Shown here in pieces: positions 17,918 through 26,597 of a stretch of DNA of 64,000 nucleotides. This DNA comes from 66-474 sp035249175 (lineage in GTDB: Bacteria > Pseudomonadota > Gammaproteobacteria > Xanthomonadales > Rhodanobacteraceae). Every line of letters begins with the position of its first letter. Within the stretch, counting starts at the first letter, position 1. The position numbers were made by a program, and so were the translations under genes. A model generated the notes under the pieces. The model did no database searches and had not been told where the DNA came from. It was given only the letters and a program-made list of their open reading frames with translations. The stretch spans positions 11,180-75,179 of the forward strand of contig DATFGT010000013.1 of NCBI GenBank assembly GCA_035249175.1, given 5' to 3'.

Positions 17918-18934
17918 ATGACCTCCCTGCCCGCGCCAGCGAAGAAAAAACTCGGGTTGGTGATCGACCTCGACATCTGCGTCGGCTGCCACGCCTGCGC
18001 GGTCGCGTGCAAGGAATGGAACGACGGCGGCGACTTCGGTCCGCTGCCCGATGACGATCCCTACGGGGCCGAACCGCTTGGCGTATGGTTCAACCGGGTC
18101 CACTCGTACGAGGTGCTGCCACTCGCGGCAAGCACCCCGCACGACTCGACAACACCACACATCCACAACCCCCAGCCTGCGCCTGCGGCGCAGGCTCGCC
18201 CCCTTGACGATTCGCATGCCGGGCCTTCGCAAGCAACCGGCGCCGCGCACGAATCGTCAGTGTCATTCCCCCACAACCCCCAGCCTGCGCCTGCGGCGCA
18301 GGCTCGCCCCCTCGACTCAAGGGGGCTGCAGCCGCAACGGCAGCGCGAAGCGGTCCCGCAGATGGTGCACTTTCCCCGCTCGTGCCTGCACTGCGAGACG
18401 CCGGACTGCGTGACGGTGTGCCCCACCGGCGCGAGCTACAAGCGCGCCGACGACGGCATCGTGTTGGTGGATCAAGACAAGTGCATCGGTTGCCAGTTGT
18501 GCGCGTGGGCATGTCCTTACGGCGCGCGCGAGATCGCGTTGCCGCATCCTAAGGCACCCACATCCGACGCAGGTCGCAAGGACACCAAGCGCGGCACCAT
18601 GCAAAAATGCACGCTGTGCGTGGATCGCATCTACAACGAAACGCTGGACGAACGCGATCGCCAACCGGCTTGCGTGATGGCCTGTCCGACCCGCGCACGC
18701 ATGTTCGGCGACCTGGGCAATCCCGATTCCGACGTGTCGAAAGTGGTTGCCGAGCGGGGGGGCTTCGCGCTGATGCCGGAGTTCGGCTACCAGCCGGTAA
18801 ATCGATACCTGCCGCCGCGCGCGCGCCGCGACGGTTCGGCTCCCGCGACGCCGGCGGAAGCCGCCGCAGAAACCCTCGACCCCGGACGACTTCCACCTTT
18901 GCTGCGCTGGCTGGACAAGGCGCTGTCGCGATGA
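17918..18934 (+). CDS. Four-cluster ferredoxin subunit, SoeB/DmsB-like, with an in-frame repeat insertion
   Basis: Electron-transfer subunit of 338 residues that should carry four [4Fe-4S] clusters from the molybdopterin subunit to the membrane anchor. Cluster motifs in order are CVGCHACAVACKEWN, CLHCETPDCVTVCP, CIGCQLCAWACPYGA and CTLCVD with CVMACPTRA. GGGAGGG seven bases before the ATG fixes the start and rules out a long frame upstream. Family members are usually about 235-250 residues. The surplus lies mainly at about residues 70-140, a Pro/Ala/Gln-rich stretch encoded by two direct copies of a palindrome. It falls between cluster motifs, so the protein may still fold. Confidence 0.88.
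   Translation: MTSLPAPAKKKLGLVIDLDICVGCHACAVACKEWNDGGDFGPLPDDDPYGAEPLGVWFNRVHSYEVLPLAASTPHDSTTPHIHNPQPAPAAQARPLDDSHAGPSQATGAAHESSVSFPHNPQPAPAAQARPLDSRGLQPQRQREAVPQMVHFPRSCLHCETPDCVTVCPTGASYKRADDGIVLVDQDKCIGCQLCAWACPYGAREIALPHPKAPTSDAGRKDTKRGTMQKCTLCVDRIYNETLDERDRQPACVMACPTRARMFGDLGNPDSDVSKVVAERGGFALMPEFGYQPVNRYLPPRARRDGSAPATPAEAAAETLDPGRLPPLLRWLDKALSR
18163..18316. repeat. Duplicated 46-base palindromic repeat inside the Fe-S subunit gene
   Basis: Two direct copies, 18163-18208 and 18271-18316, differ at a single base and lie 108 bases (36 codons) apart, in the same frame. Each holds the hairpin GCCTGCGCC-tgc-GGCGCAGGC. The second copy runs on into CCCCCTcgactcaAGGGGG, another palindrome. 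Both encode HNPQPAPAAQARPLD. Confidence 0.9.
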
Positions 18935-19869
18935 AGCCCGCGCTCTCGGTGATCTTTTTCACGGTGCTGAGCGGCACCGGTTACGGTTTGTGGTGTCTGT
19001 TGGGCGCCGCGCTCGCGGCCGGGATTTACCCATTCTCCGGAGACGGCGTGCTGGTGCCACTCGCGTTCGGTTTCGCGCTGGTAACCGCAGGCCTGCTCGC
19101 CTCCACCTCGCATCTCGGCCGGCCTGAACGCGCGTGGCGCGCACTCAGCCAGTGGCGTTCGTCGTGGCTGTCGCGCGAAGGCATCGCTTCGCTCGTGACC
19201 TATCTTCCGATGCTGGCGGTGGCGTGGCTGGCCTTCACCGGCGACGCAGGACCCGGCCTGCGCACCGCGGGCGCGCTGCTTTCGCTGTGTGCCCTTGCGA
19301 CGATTCTTTGCACCGCGAACATCTATCGCTCGATCAAGACCATTGCGGCTTGGCGCACGCCACAGGTGCTGCCGTTGTATTTCATGTTTGCCCTGTTGTC
19401 CGGCGGCCTTTGGTTGTGGGCATGGCTGGCGCTTGCGCCTGGCCGCGCGACCGGCCCTGGCTTTCCGCTGGCGCTGCTGGCGCTGGCGGTGGTCGCGGCC
19501 ATCATCAAGGTCGATCACTGGAAACACATCGACGCGCTACCCCGCAACACCGCAGGGCATGCGACAGGACTGGAAAGCATGGGCCGGGTACGCGCGTTCG
19601 AAGGCCCAGTCACCGAAGAAAGCTATCTCACCCGCGAAATGGCTTTCGTGCTGGCACGGAAACACGGCCTGCGCCTGCGGCGGATTGCGCTGACACTGTT
19701 CGCCCTGATGCCGGTGCTGGGCATCGTGATCGCATTGCCGAGCGGCGCGATGTGGCTGGCTCCCATCGCGGCGATCGTCGCGATCGCGGGGCTGTTCGTG
19801 GAGCGCTGGTTGTTCTTCGCCGAGGCGCGTCATGCGATGGCGGCCTTCTTTCCGCAAATGCAGGCTTGA
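18931..19869 (+). CDS. DmsC-type membrane anchor subunit (SoeC-like)
   Basis: Inner-membrane quinone-linked anchor of 312 residues with about eight hydrophobic helices. It belongs to the DmsC family: an N-terminal helix with TVLSGTGYGLWCLLGA, then STSHLGRPERAWRALSQWRSSWLSREG, a conserved early loop of the family. Another conserved loop is RSIKTIAAWRTP. It would pass electrons to or from the quinone pool for the SoeA/SoeB-like pair. The ATG overlaps the stop of the Fe-S gene (ATGA), so the two are translationally coupled. Confidence 0.9.
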   Translation: MKPALSVIFFTVLSGTGYGLWCLLGAALAAGIYPFSGDGVLVPLAFGFALVTAGLLASTSHLGRPERAWRALSQWRSSWLSREGIASLVTYLPMLAVAWLAFTGDAGPGLRTAGALLSLCALATILCTANIYRSIKTIAAWRTPQVLPLYFMFALLSGGLWLWAWLALAPGRATGPGFPLALLALAVVAAIIKVDHWKHIDALPRNTAGHATGLESMGRVRAFEGPVTEESYLTREMAFVLARKHGLRLRRIALTLFALMPVLGIVIALPSGAMWLAPIAAIVAIAGLFVERWLFFAEARHAMAAFFPQMQA

Positions 19870-19922
19870 AAGGCCACGCAGCGACCCCACTCTCCGTCAC
19901 ACAAATTTAAAAAGCATTCAGT

Positions 19923-19944
19923 GCTCGACATGCAGCCTGTCGAG
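19923..19944 (+). promoter_or_regulatory. Hairpin in the leader of the DUF481 gene
   Basis: CTCGACA-tgcagcc-TGTCGAG forms a 7-base-pair stem about 20 bases before the start codon and just before the AAAGGAG ribosome site. It could affect mRNA stability or translation. There is no T run, so it is not a terminator. Confidence 0.4.
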
Positions 19945-19964
19945 TAGACCAAAGGAGTTTTCTG

Positions 19965-20807
19965 ATGAGCCTTTCCCGCATCGTCGCGCTCGCGGCGATT
20001 TCCGCTTTGTGCGTGCCCGCGTTTGCGTTGGCCGACGCGCCCGCCGATTCCGGATCGAACTGGAGCGGCAGCGGCGAGTTCGGCCTCGCCAACGCGACCG
20101 GCAACACCAAATCGCTGAACGTGGACGCCAAGTTCAAGCTGGCCTACGAGAACGACATCTGGAAGGACGCATTCTTCCTCGACGCCAACCGCGCCAAGAG
20201 CAACGTCAAGACGCCTATCGTGCAGGATGGGGTGGTGATCGGCCAGGCAACCACCTACCAGACCACCGCCAATCACTTCGACGTCGGCGGCTCGGTCGGC
20301 TACAAGTTCAACCCGCGCTCGTATCTGGTCGGCGCAGCGCGCTACGACCACGATGATTTCGCGCCCAACCGCTGGCAGGAAGTCGCATCGATCGGTTTCG
20401 GCTACATCGTGCTGAAGAACGCGCGCAGCGAACTGTCGTTCGAAGCCGGCCCCGGCTACAAGCGCTACCAGCCGCAGACCTATACCCAAGTGGACACAAG
20501 CGTGTCACCGCCGGTGGCTACCGTGGTAAAACCGTCGGCGCAGAACGAGGCGATCGGCCGCGGCTTGATCAATTACAAGCTCGCGCTGACCGACAGCGCC
20601 AGCCTTCAGGAGACGTTCCTCGCCGAAGTCGGCAGCGAGAACAAGTACTACCAGAACGACATCGGCGTCGCGGTGGCGATGACCAAGACGCTGGCGCTGA
20701 AGGTCGCCTACGAGAATCGCTACAACTCAGACATCGTGCCGGGTACCCGGCACATGGACAGCCTGTTCACCACCAATCTGGTGTACAGCTTCGGCGCGTC
20801 GAAATAA
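19965..20807 (+). CDS. DUF481 (YdiY-like) outer-membrane beta-barrel protein
   Basis: A 280-residue protein with a signal peptide of about 23 residues ending in AFALA. Alternating hydrophobic beta strands follow: SGSGEFGLANATGNTKSLNVD at the start, then repeated Y-x-F/L-x strands, and a closing NLVYSFGASK strand. This is the DUF481 family, 'salt-induced outer membrane protein' YdiY, of unknown exact function. AAAGGAG precedes the ATG. It is probably a single gene, since hemC faces it from the other side. Confidence 0.88.
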   Translation: MSLSRIVALAAISALCVPAFALADAPADSGSNWSGSGEFGLANATGNTKSLNVDAKFKLAYENDIWKDAFFLDANRAKSNVKTPIVQDGVVIGQATTYQTTANHFDVGGSVGYKFNPRSYLVGAARYDHDDFAPNRWQEVASIGFGYIVLKNARSELSFEAGPGYKRYQPQTYTQVDTSVSPPVATVVKPSAQNEAIGRGLINYKLALTDSASLQETFLAEVGSENKYYQNDIGVAVAMTKTLALKVAYENRYNSDIVPGTRHMDSLFTTNLVYSFGASK

Positions 20808-20955
20808 TCAACCGCACAACTGGGCCCGGATCAAACCCGGGCAGGTTTCTGCCACGATTGGACAAACGGGCGCGGCCAAACCGCGCCACGGACCGCGACG
20901 ACAGACTCTTCCTGTCTTCGACCCGGCCCATTGGAGCCCGGTTGTCTGGCTGGCA

Positions 20956-21873
20956 TCATGTGCGCGGATGCAACAGCGCGTCCGCACCTCTTTCTCCCAG
21001 CAGCCGTGCGACTTCTCGACCCAGTGCCGCCGGATCGTTGCCACCGGCATCGGCGTGCAGCAGGCGACCGTCATGGGCATCGCCGAGCAGGCCCCACAGA
21101 CGCAATGTTCCGTCCGTGCGTGTCTCGCACCATGCGCCCAGCGGCATGGTGCAATCGCCACCCATCTCGGCGTTGAGGGCACGCTCGGCAGCCACGCCGC
21201 GACGGGTCGCCGCATCGTCCAGCACCTTCACGAATTCGATCACGCGGCTATCGTCGACGCGGGTTTCCACCGCGATCGCCGCCTGCCCCGGCGCCGGCAG
21301 CCATTCCGGCGACGCGAGACGCGAGCGGATGCGCGCATCGAAACCCATCCTTTGCAAACCCGCGACGGCAAGAATGATCGCCGAGTACTCCCTCCGATCG
21401 AGTTTTGCCAGACGCGTGCCGACATTGCCACGCAAATCGGCAACATCGAGGTCCGGCCGCCGCGCGCGCAATTGCGCAGTGCGCCGCAGCGATGAGGTGC
21501 CGACGCGCGCGCCGAGGGGCAACGCATCCAGCGCCGCGTAATCGTTGCTAACGAACGCATCCGCGCAATCGGCGCGTTCCAGGATTGCCGCAAGCGTGAA
21601 TTGCGGATCCAACTGCGCCGGGACGTCCTTCAGCGAATGCACCGCAAGATCGGCCCGCCCTTCGGCCAGCGCGATTTCCAGTTCCTTGAGGAACAGGCCC
21701 TTGCCGCCAATCGCAGACAGTGCGCGATCCAGCACCTCGTCGCCGCGGGTGGACAGCGGCAACAGTTCCACGGCGAGTCCGGAATGTGCGTCACGCAAAA
21801 GCGCAGCGACGTGCTCGGCCTGCCACAAGGCCAGTGGACTTTTGCGGGTGGCGATGCGAAGCGTTTCGGTCAT
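20956..21873 (-). CDS. hemC: Hydroxymethylbilane synthase (porphobilinogen deaminase)
   Basis: Joins four porphobilinogen molecules into hydroxymethylbilane for haem synthesis. The 305 residues are family length. Motifs are LRIATRKSPLALWQAEHV at the start, GDEVLDRALSAIGGKGLFLKELE, AVHSLKDVP, GTSSLRR and LRGNVGTRLAKLD. The dipyrromethane-binding Cys lies in GGDCTMPLGAW near residue 237. A second ATG two codons upstream is possible; neither has a clear ribosome site. No hemD follows in the visible 150 bases, unlike many gammaproteobacteria. Confidence 0.95.
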   Translation of the reverse strand: MTETLRIATRKSPLALWQAEHVAALLRDAHSGLAVELLPLSTRGDEVLDRALSAIGGKGLFLKELEIALAEGRADLAVHSLKDVPAQLDPQFTLAAILERADCADAFVSNDYAALDALPLGARVGTSSLRRTAQLRARRPDLDVADLRGNVGTRLAKLDRREYSAIILAVAGLQRMGFDARIRSRLASPEWLPAPGQAAIAVETRVDDSRVIEFVKVLDDAATRRGVAAERALNAEMGGDCTMPLGAWCETRTDGTLRLWGLLGDAHDGRLLHADAGGNDPAALGREVARLLGERGADALLHPRT

Positions 21874-21934
21874 GCCCATGACGCGTGGTGAGGAACGTTG
21901 CAGTATCGCACTGCAGCCGCCGCGACGCAGTGAT

Positions 21935-23806
21935 TCAGGCCTCGCCCCCGCGCAACGCGCGCACCGCTTCCTCCATTTTCCGCGCGTTGCTGGAAGCACC
22001 ATCCATGGGGGCTTCGACCGCAAGCTCGATGCGCGCGCGAAAGCGCCGCGGCAGGCGGGCGCGTCCCAAACTCGAATCGCGCCGGCTCCACATGCTGCGC
22101 CACAAGCCGCGCAGCGCCAGCGGAATCACCGGCACCGGTCGTCGCGCGAGGATTTTCTCGACGCCCGGCCGGAACGGCGCGATTTCTCCGTCCAGCGTCA
22201 GGCCGCCTTCGGGAAAGATGCAGACGAGCTCGCCTTCGGTCAATGCGGCGTCGATTTCCTCGAACGCTTGCGCCATGAGCTTGGGATTTTCCTTGCCACC
22301 CGCGATGCGAATGGCCTTGGCCGCGCGAAACACGAAGCTCAACACCGGCACGCGAAAAATCTTGTAGTACACCACGAAGCGCACCGGCCGTCGTACGCTG
22401 CCCATGATGATCAGCGCATCCATGAAGCTGACGTGGTTGCATACCAGCAGCGCGGGACCTTCGTCTGGGATATTCTCAATCCCCGTGACGCGCACCCGGT
22501 ACAGCACGCTGATCAGCAGCCAGTCCACGAAGCGCATCAGGAACTCGGGCACCAGCAGGAAAATCCATAGCGTCACCGCGGCATTCAGCAGCGTCGTGAC
22601 GAGAAACAATTGCGGGATAGTCAATCCCGCCGCCAGCGTCCCGAAGGCAAATACCGCCGCGACCACCAGGAACACTGCGTTGATGATGTTGTTGCCCGCG
22701 ATCACGCGCGAAAGTTCGCCCTGCGGGGTGCGGCTTTGCACCAGCGCGAATAGCGGCACGATGAAGAAGCCGGCGAACAGGCCGATCAGCGTCAGGTCCA
22801 GCGCGATCCAGCCATTGCCCGGCGTGCGCAGGAACGTCATCCAGTCGATTTCGCCGTACGACGGCGCCGTGTGGCGCGCGAAATACAGCAGGATGCCGAA
22901 CACCGTCATTCCGAGCGCGCCGAGTGGCACCAGGCCGATCTCGACCTTGTGCCCCGACAGGCGCTCGCACAGCAATGAGCCGATGCCCACGCCAATCGAG
23001 AACAAGGCCAGCACCAGGATCTCCACGCTGGCGCTGCCACCGAGGTATAGCCGCGTGTAATTCGGCAATTGCGCGGTGACCACGCCGCCGAAGAACCAGA
23101 ACCACGAGATGCCGAGGATCGAGTTGAACACCACGCGCTGCTTGCCGGTCAGCTTCAGCACACGCCCGCTTTCGGCGATGAAATTCCAGTTGAATTTCAG
23201 ACCCGGGGCGGCGGCGGGCACGCGCGGAATCGCGAGGCTGGCGATGAGTCCCAGCACCGCGACGCCGATCACCAGCGCCGCGGCCGCCGTCCAGCCAAAG
23301 TGGATCGCCATCGCCGCACCACCGGCGATCATCCCGACGAGGATCGCGATCGATGTGCCGGTTTCGACGAGGCCATTGCCGCCAACCAGTTCTCCGCGAT
23401 CGAGCACTTGCGGCAGGATCGCGTACTTGATCGGCCCGAACACCGTCGAGTGCAGTCCCATCAGGAACAGCACCACGAACAGCAGCAGCGGACTGCGTGC
23501 GTAGAACCCCCAAGCCGCGATGCACATCGCTACGATCTCGAACAGCTTCACCCAGCGGATCAGCGTGTGCTTCTCGTATTTCTCGGCAAGCTGGCCCGCG
23601 CTCGCCGAGAACAGAAAGAACGGCAGGATGAACAACGCCGGTGCGAGGTTCGAATAGAACCCGATCTGGCTGGTGGTGAGGCCCAACTGGAACCCAACCA
23701 GCACGATCGTCGCATTGCGGAACGCATTGTCGTTGAACGCGGCCAAGGATTGCACCGCGAAGAACGGCGCGAAGCGCCGCTGGCCGAGCAGGCGGAACTG
23801 GTTCAT
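21935..23806 (-). CDS. MFS transporter fused to 1-acylglycerol-3-phosphate acyltransferase
   Basis: A 623-residue membrane protein. Residues 1-420 form a 12-helix major facilitator domain of the LplT (lysophospholipid flippase) type, beginning FAPFFAVQSLAAFNDNAFRNA. Residues about 430-600 are a PlsC-type acyltransferase with NHVSFMD (HX4D catalytic motif) and FPEGGLTLDGEI. The pair suggests lysophospholipid uptake and reacylation. E. coli splits this between LplT and Aas, and Aas-type fusions also carry an acyl-ACP synthetase domain. That domain is absent here. The gene lies in a leftward run between purD and hemC. Confidence 0.9.
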   Translation of the reverse strand: MNQFRLLGQRRFAPFFAVQSLAAFNDNAFRNATIVLVGFQLGLTTSQIGFYSNLAPALFILPFFLFSASAGQLAEKYEKHTLIRWVKLFEIVAMCIAAWGFYARSPLLLFVVLFLMGLHSTVFGPIKYAILPQVLDRGELVGGNGLVETGTSIAILVGMIAGGAAMAIHFGWTAAAALVIGVAVLGLIASLAIPRVPAAAPGLKFNWNFIAESGRVLKLTGKQRVVFNSILGISWFWFFGGVVTAQLPNYTRLYLGGSASVEILVLALFSIGVGIGSLLCERLSGHKVEIGLVPLGALGMTVFGILLYFARHTAPSYGEIDWMTFLRTPGNGWIALDLTLIGLFAGFFIVPLFALVQSRTPQGELSRVIAGNNIINAVFLVVAAVFAFGTLAAGLTIPQLFLVTTLLNAAVTLWIFLLVPEFLMRFVDWLLISVLYRVRVTGIENIPDEGPALLVCNHVSFMDALIIMGSVRRPVRFVVYYKIFRVPVLSFVFRAAKAIRIAGGKENPKLMAQAFEEIDAALTEGELVCIFPEGGLTLDGEIAPFRPGVEKILARRPVPVIPLALRGLWRSMWSRRDSSLGRARLPRRFRARIELAVEAPMDGASSNARKMEEAVRALRGGEA

Positions 23807-23899
23807 GGGCTCCCCTCGTGCGGCGTAAGCCTATCAAGCCCGCGTCACGCAATGCGAATGCCAACGGCGCGGGGAACGGGTTTCCCGAACGGCTTCGGA

Positions 23900-25186
23900 T
23901 CAGCCGTGCCGGCCCAGCGCGCGATGCCCAATGTCATGCCGATGGAACGCGCCATCGAAATGGATGCGTTCGACCGCAACGTACGCGCGCTCGCGCGCCT
24001 GCAGAAGATCATCGCCCAGCGCGCAGACGCACAGCACGCGGCCGCCGGCGGTGATCGTCTTTCCATCCGAATCGAGTTTCGTTCCGGCCTGGAACACTTT
24101 CACGTCCGCGCCGACATCGGCATCCAGCCCCGAAATCAGGTTGCCCGTTTTGACCTTGCCGGGATAACCCTGCGCCGCGACCACGACGCCGAGCGACGGT
24201 CTGGGGTCCCATTCCGCGTCAGCGCGGTCGAGCTTGCCGTCGAGTGCTGCTTCGATCAGGCCGACGAAATCCGATTGCAGCCTTTGCATGATCGGCTGGG
24301 TCTCGGGATCACCGAAGCGCACGTTGAATTCGATCACCCTGGGCGCACCCGCTTTGTCGATCATCAAACCTGCGTAGAGGAATCCCGTGAACGGCGCGCC
24401 TTCGGCAGACATGCCCCGCAAAGTAGGCTCGATGATTTCCAGGCGAATGCGCCGCTCGACCTCGGGCGTCACCACCGGTGCGGGCGAATATGCACCCATG
24501 CCGCCGGTGTTCGGCCCGGTATCGCCCTCGCCCACGCGCTTGTGGTCCTGGCTCGACGCCATCGGAACGTAATGGGCACCATCGGCGATCACGATGTAGC
24601 TGGCTTCCTCGCCTTCGAGGAATTCCTCGATCACGACGCGTGCCGACGCGTCGCCGAACGCGTGCGCATCGAGCATGTCACGCAAGGCGTGCTCGGCTTC
24701 CGCCAGCGTCATCGCCACCACCACGCCCTTGCCCGCGGCCAAGCCATCGGCCTTGATGACGATCGGCGCACCCTGCTTGCGCACGTATTCGAGCGCGGGT
24801 CGCAACGTGGTGAACACCGCGTAATGCGCAGTGGGAACGTGATGGCGGGCGAGGAACTCCTTGGTGAAGGATTTGGAACCTTCGAGCTGCGCCGCCGCAG
24901 CGGTCGGCCCGAAGATGCGCAAACCTTTCGCGCGAAATCGATCCACCACACCTGCGACCAATGGCGCTTCGGGACCCACCACGGTGAAATCGACGTGCTC
25001 GTCTTGCGCGAGATTCAGCAATCCGTCCAGGTCGGTCGCGGAAACATCCGCGTTGCGCATGCGTGGCTCGCGCGCGGTGCCGGCATTGCCGGGCGCGACG
25101 ATGATTTCGTCGACACGCGGAGACTGCGCGAGTTTCCAGGCCAGCGCGTGTTCGCGACCGCCGGAGCCGATGACAAGGATCTTCAT
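23900..25186 (-). CDS. purD: Phosphoribosylamine-glycine ligase (GAR synthetase)
   Basis: Joins phosphoribosylamine and glycine with ATP in the second step of purine synthesis. The 428 residues are family length. Motifs are MKILVIGSGGREHALAWKL, VVGPEAPL, KADGLAAGKGVVVA, SQDHKRVGEGDTGPNTGGMG, FNVRFGDPETQ and the C-terminal AQGYPG region. It lies in the same direction as the neighbouring ligase gene with a 33-base gap. No purH is adjacent. Confidence 0.96.
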   Translation of the reverse strand: MKILVIGSGGREHALAWKLAQSPRVDEIIVAPGNAGTAREPRMRNADVSATDLDGLLNLAQDEHVDFTVVGPEAPLVAGVVDRFRAKGLRIFGPTAAAAQLEGSKSFTKEFLARHHVPTAHYAVFTTLRPALEYVRKQGAPIVIKADGLAAGKGVVVAMTLAEAEHALRDMLDAHAFGDASARVVIEEFLEGEEASYIVIADGAHYVPMASSQDHKRVGEGDTGPNTGGMGAYSPAPVVTPEVERRIRLEIIEPTLRGMSAEGAPFTGFLYAGLMIDKAGAPRVIEFNVRFGDPETQPIMQRLQSDFVGLIEAALDGKLDRADAEWDPRPSLGVVVAAQGYPGKVKTGNLISGLDADVGADVKVFQAGTKLDSDGKTITAGGRVLCVCALGDDLLQARERAYVAVERIHFDGAFHRHDIGHRALGRHG

Positions 25187-25219
25187 GGACGCAATCGCGC
25201 AGCGAATGAGCCGCGCATT

Positions 25220-26578
25220 TTAACCGGCCAGCGCCGCAAGCAACGCCGCGCGCGGCAACTTGCCCGTTTCGCTGCGCGGCAGCGCATTGACCCGTTTCAG
25301 CGGACGCGGCAGGAACACCGGATCGATATCGCGCCGCAACGCATCGAGGATGGCACTGGTATCCAGATCCGGCGCCACCACCAACGCGGCGATCCGGCGC
25401 ACGCCCATCGCGTCGGTGTCGTCCATCTGGAACATCACGCCATCGCGCACCCCGGGCACCGCCAGCAGTTTGTGCGTCAGATCGCCCAGCGATGCGCGCT
25501 TGCCCGCGATCTCCAGCAGATCGGTGTTGCGCCCGCACAGGCGGTAGCGCCCGTCAGCCAGCAGCTCCACGATATCGGCCAGCACCACTGGCTGCGCCAG
25601 TTGCGGTGCCTCGATGCGGGTGCCATCCGGCTGCGGATGCAGGGTCACGCCCGGATAAGGCATCCAGGCGTCCTCGTGCGCGGTGCGGCGATGCGCAATT
25701 ACGCAGGTTTCGGTGGAGCCGAACACTTCCTGCAGCGGCGCGCCGTAACGTGCCTCGGCATCAAGCGCCAGATCGCGCGAAAGCGGCGCAGTGGCGGAAA
25801 CGATGCCCGATATCCGTGGCAGCGCCTGTCCGGAATCAAGCAGCGCGCGCAAGTGGACCGGCGTGGTCACGAGGATGCGAGGTTCAGGCAGTTGCTGCAG
25901 CGAAGCCGCGATGTCGGCCGCAAAAAATGGCTTGCTTGCGCACACCGAGGCGCGCCCGAACAAGGGCAGCAGCACTGAAAATTCGAGCCCGTACATGTGT
26001 TGTGGCGGGACGGTCGCCACCACGTGGTAATCGCCACCGGCCAGCGCGCGCAACAGCGCATCGTTGTGTTCTGTCGAGATCGCGAGTTTGTCCCACCGCT
26101 TCGGATTGGCGCGCGGCACGCCGGTCGAACCGGAGGTATACCCGATCGCTGCCAGCGCAGTCCCGGCAATCAACGTTGCGGGGCCCGCGAAGACAGTCTC
26201 CGCGTCCATCGTGAAACGCAGATAGCCCGGCGGCGGCGGATCGAGATCGGCATCGCCCAGTGTGTAGCTGTCCGAATGTGCGGCCAGCGTTTCGTCGATG
26301 GCACGCGCGGCACGCGACGGCGGCAGCAGGTTGGTCTGCCCGCGCGCCAGCAATGCGGCAAAAGCGACCAGGAACGCGTACCGGTCTTCGCACAGGTTGA
26401 CCGCCGCCTGCGCCGCCGGAAGGCGCGCGGCCAATGCGTGGACGTCGCCCAGAAACTGGTTGACCGTCACCGCGCGGCCCTCACGCCACGTGATCACACG
26501 TTGCGGCGACGCGACCGCAAGCAAGGGCCGGGATGGCCCCGCCACCTGGCTTTGCGGTGTTGGGTAAACGCTCGACAC
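25220..26578 (-). CDS. Adenylate-forming acyl/aryl ligase (AMP-binding), aryl-polyene/xanthomonadin-cluster type
   Basis: A 452-residue member of the AMP-binding superfamily. It has the P-loop-like GYTSGSTGVPRANPKRW, the A5-like EVFGSTETC and the ligand loop YRLCGRNTDLLEIAGKRASL. The C-terminus ends in LPRSETGKLPRAAL with the catalytic Lys. It should activate a carboxylic acid as the acyl-adenylate for transfer to a carrier or CoA. The shortened N-terminus resembles ligases of aryl polyene and xanthomonadin clusters (XanA2/ApeH-like), as I recall them. No other pigment gene is nearby, so the substrate is uncertain. The GTG start has GGGGAG seven bases upstream. Confidence 0.8.
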   Translation of the reverse strand: MSSVYPTPQSQVAGPSRPLLAVASPQRVITWREGRAVTVNQFLGDVHALAARLPAAQAAVNLCEDRYAFLVAFAALLARGQTNLLPPSRAARAIDETLAAHSDSYTLGDADLDPPPPGYLRFTMDAETVFAGPATLIAGTALAAIGYTSGSTGVPRANPKRWDKLAISTEHNDALLRALAGGDYHVVATVPPQHMYGLEFSVLLPLFGRASVCASKPFFAADIAASLQQLPEPRILVTTPVHLRALLDSGQALPRISGIVSATAPLSRDLALDAEARYGAPLQEVFGSTETCVIAHRRTAHEDAWMPYPGVTLHPQPDGTRIEAPQLAQPVVLADIVELLADGRYRLCGRNTDLLEIAGKRASLGDLTHKLLAVPGVRDGVMFQMDDTDAMGVRRIAALVVAPDLDTSAILDALRRDIDPVFLPRPLKRVNALPRSETGKLPRAALLAALAG

Positions 26579-26597
26579 AGGAAACTCCCCAGTCCCC

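Noticed and set aside
23640..23665. GGTTCGAAT motif suggestive of a tRNA T-arm
   Set aside because: It lies within the MFS coding sequence and no cloverleaf can be formed around it.
23069..25978. Open frame of 969 codons on the plus strand
   Set aside because: It is antisense to the MFS-acyltransferase, purD and ligase genes; the His/Arg/Gln-rich translation shows no domain.
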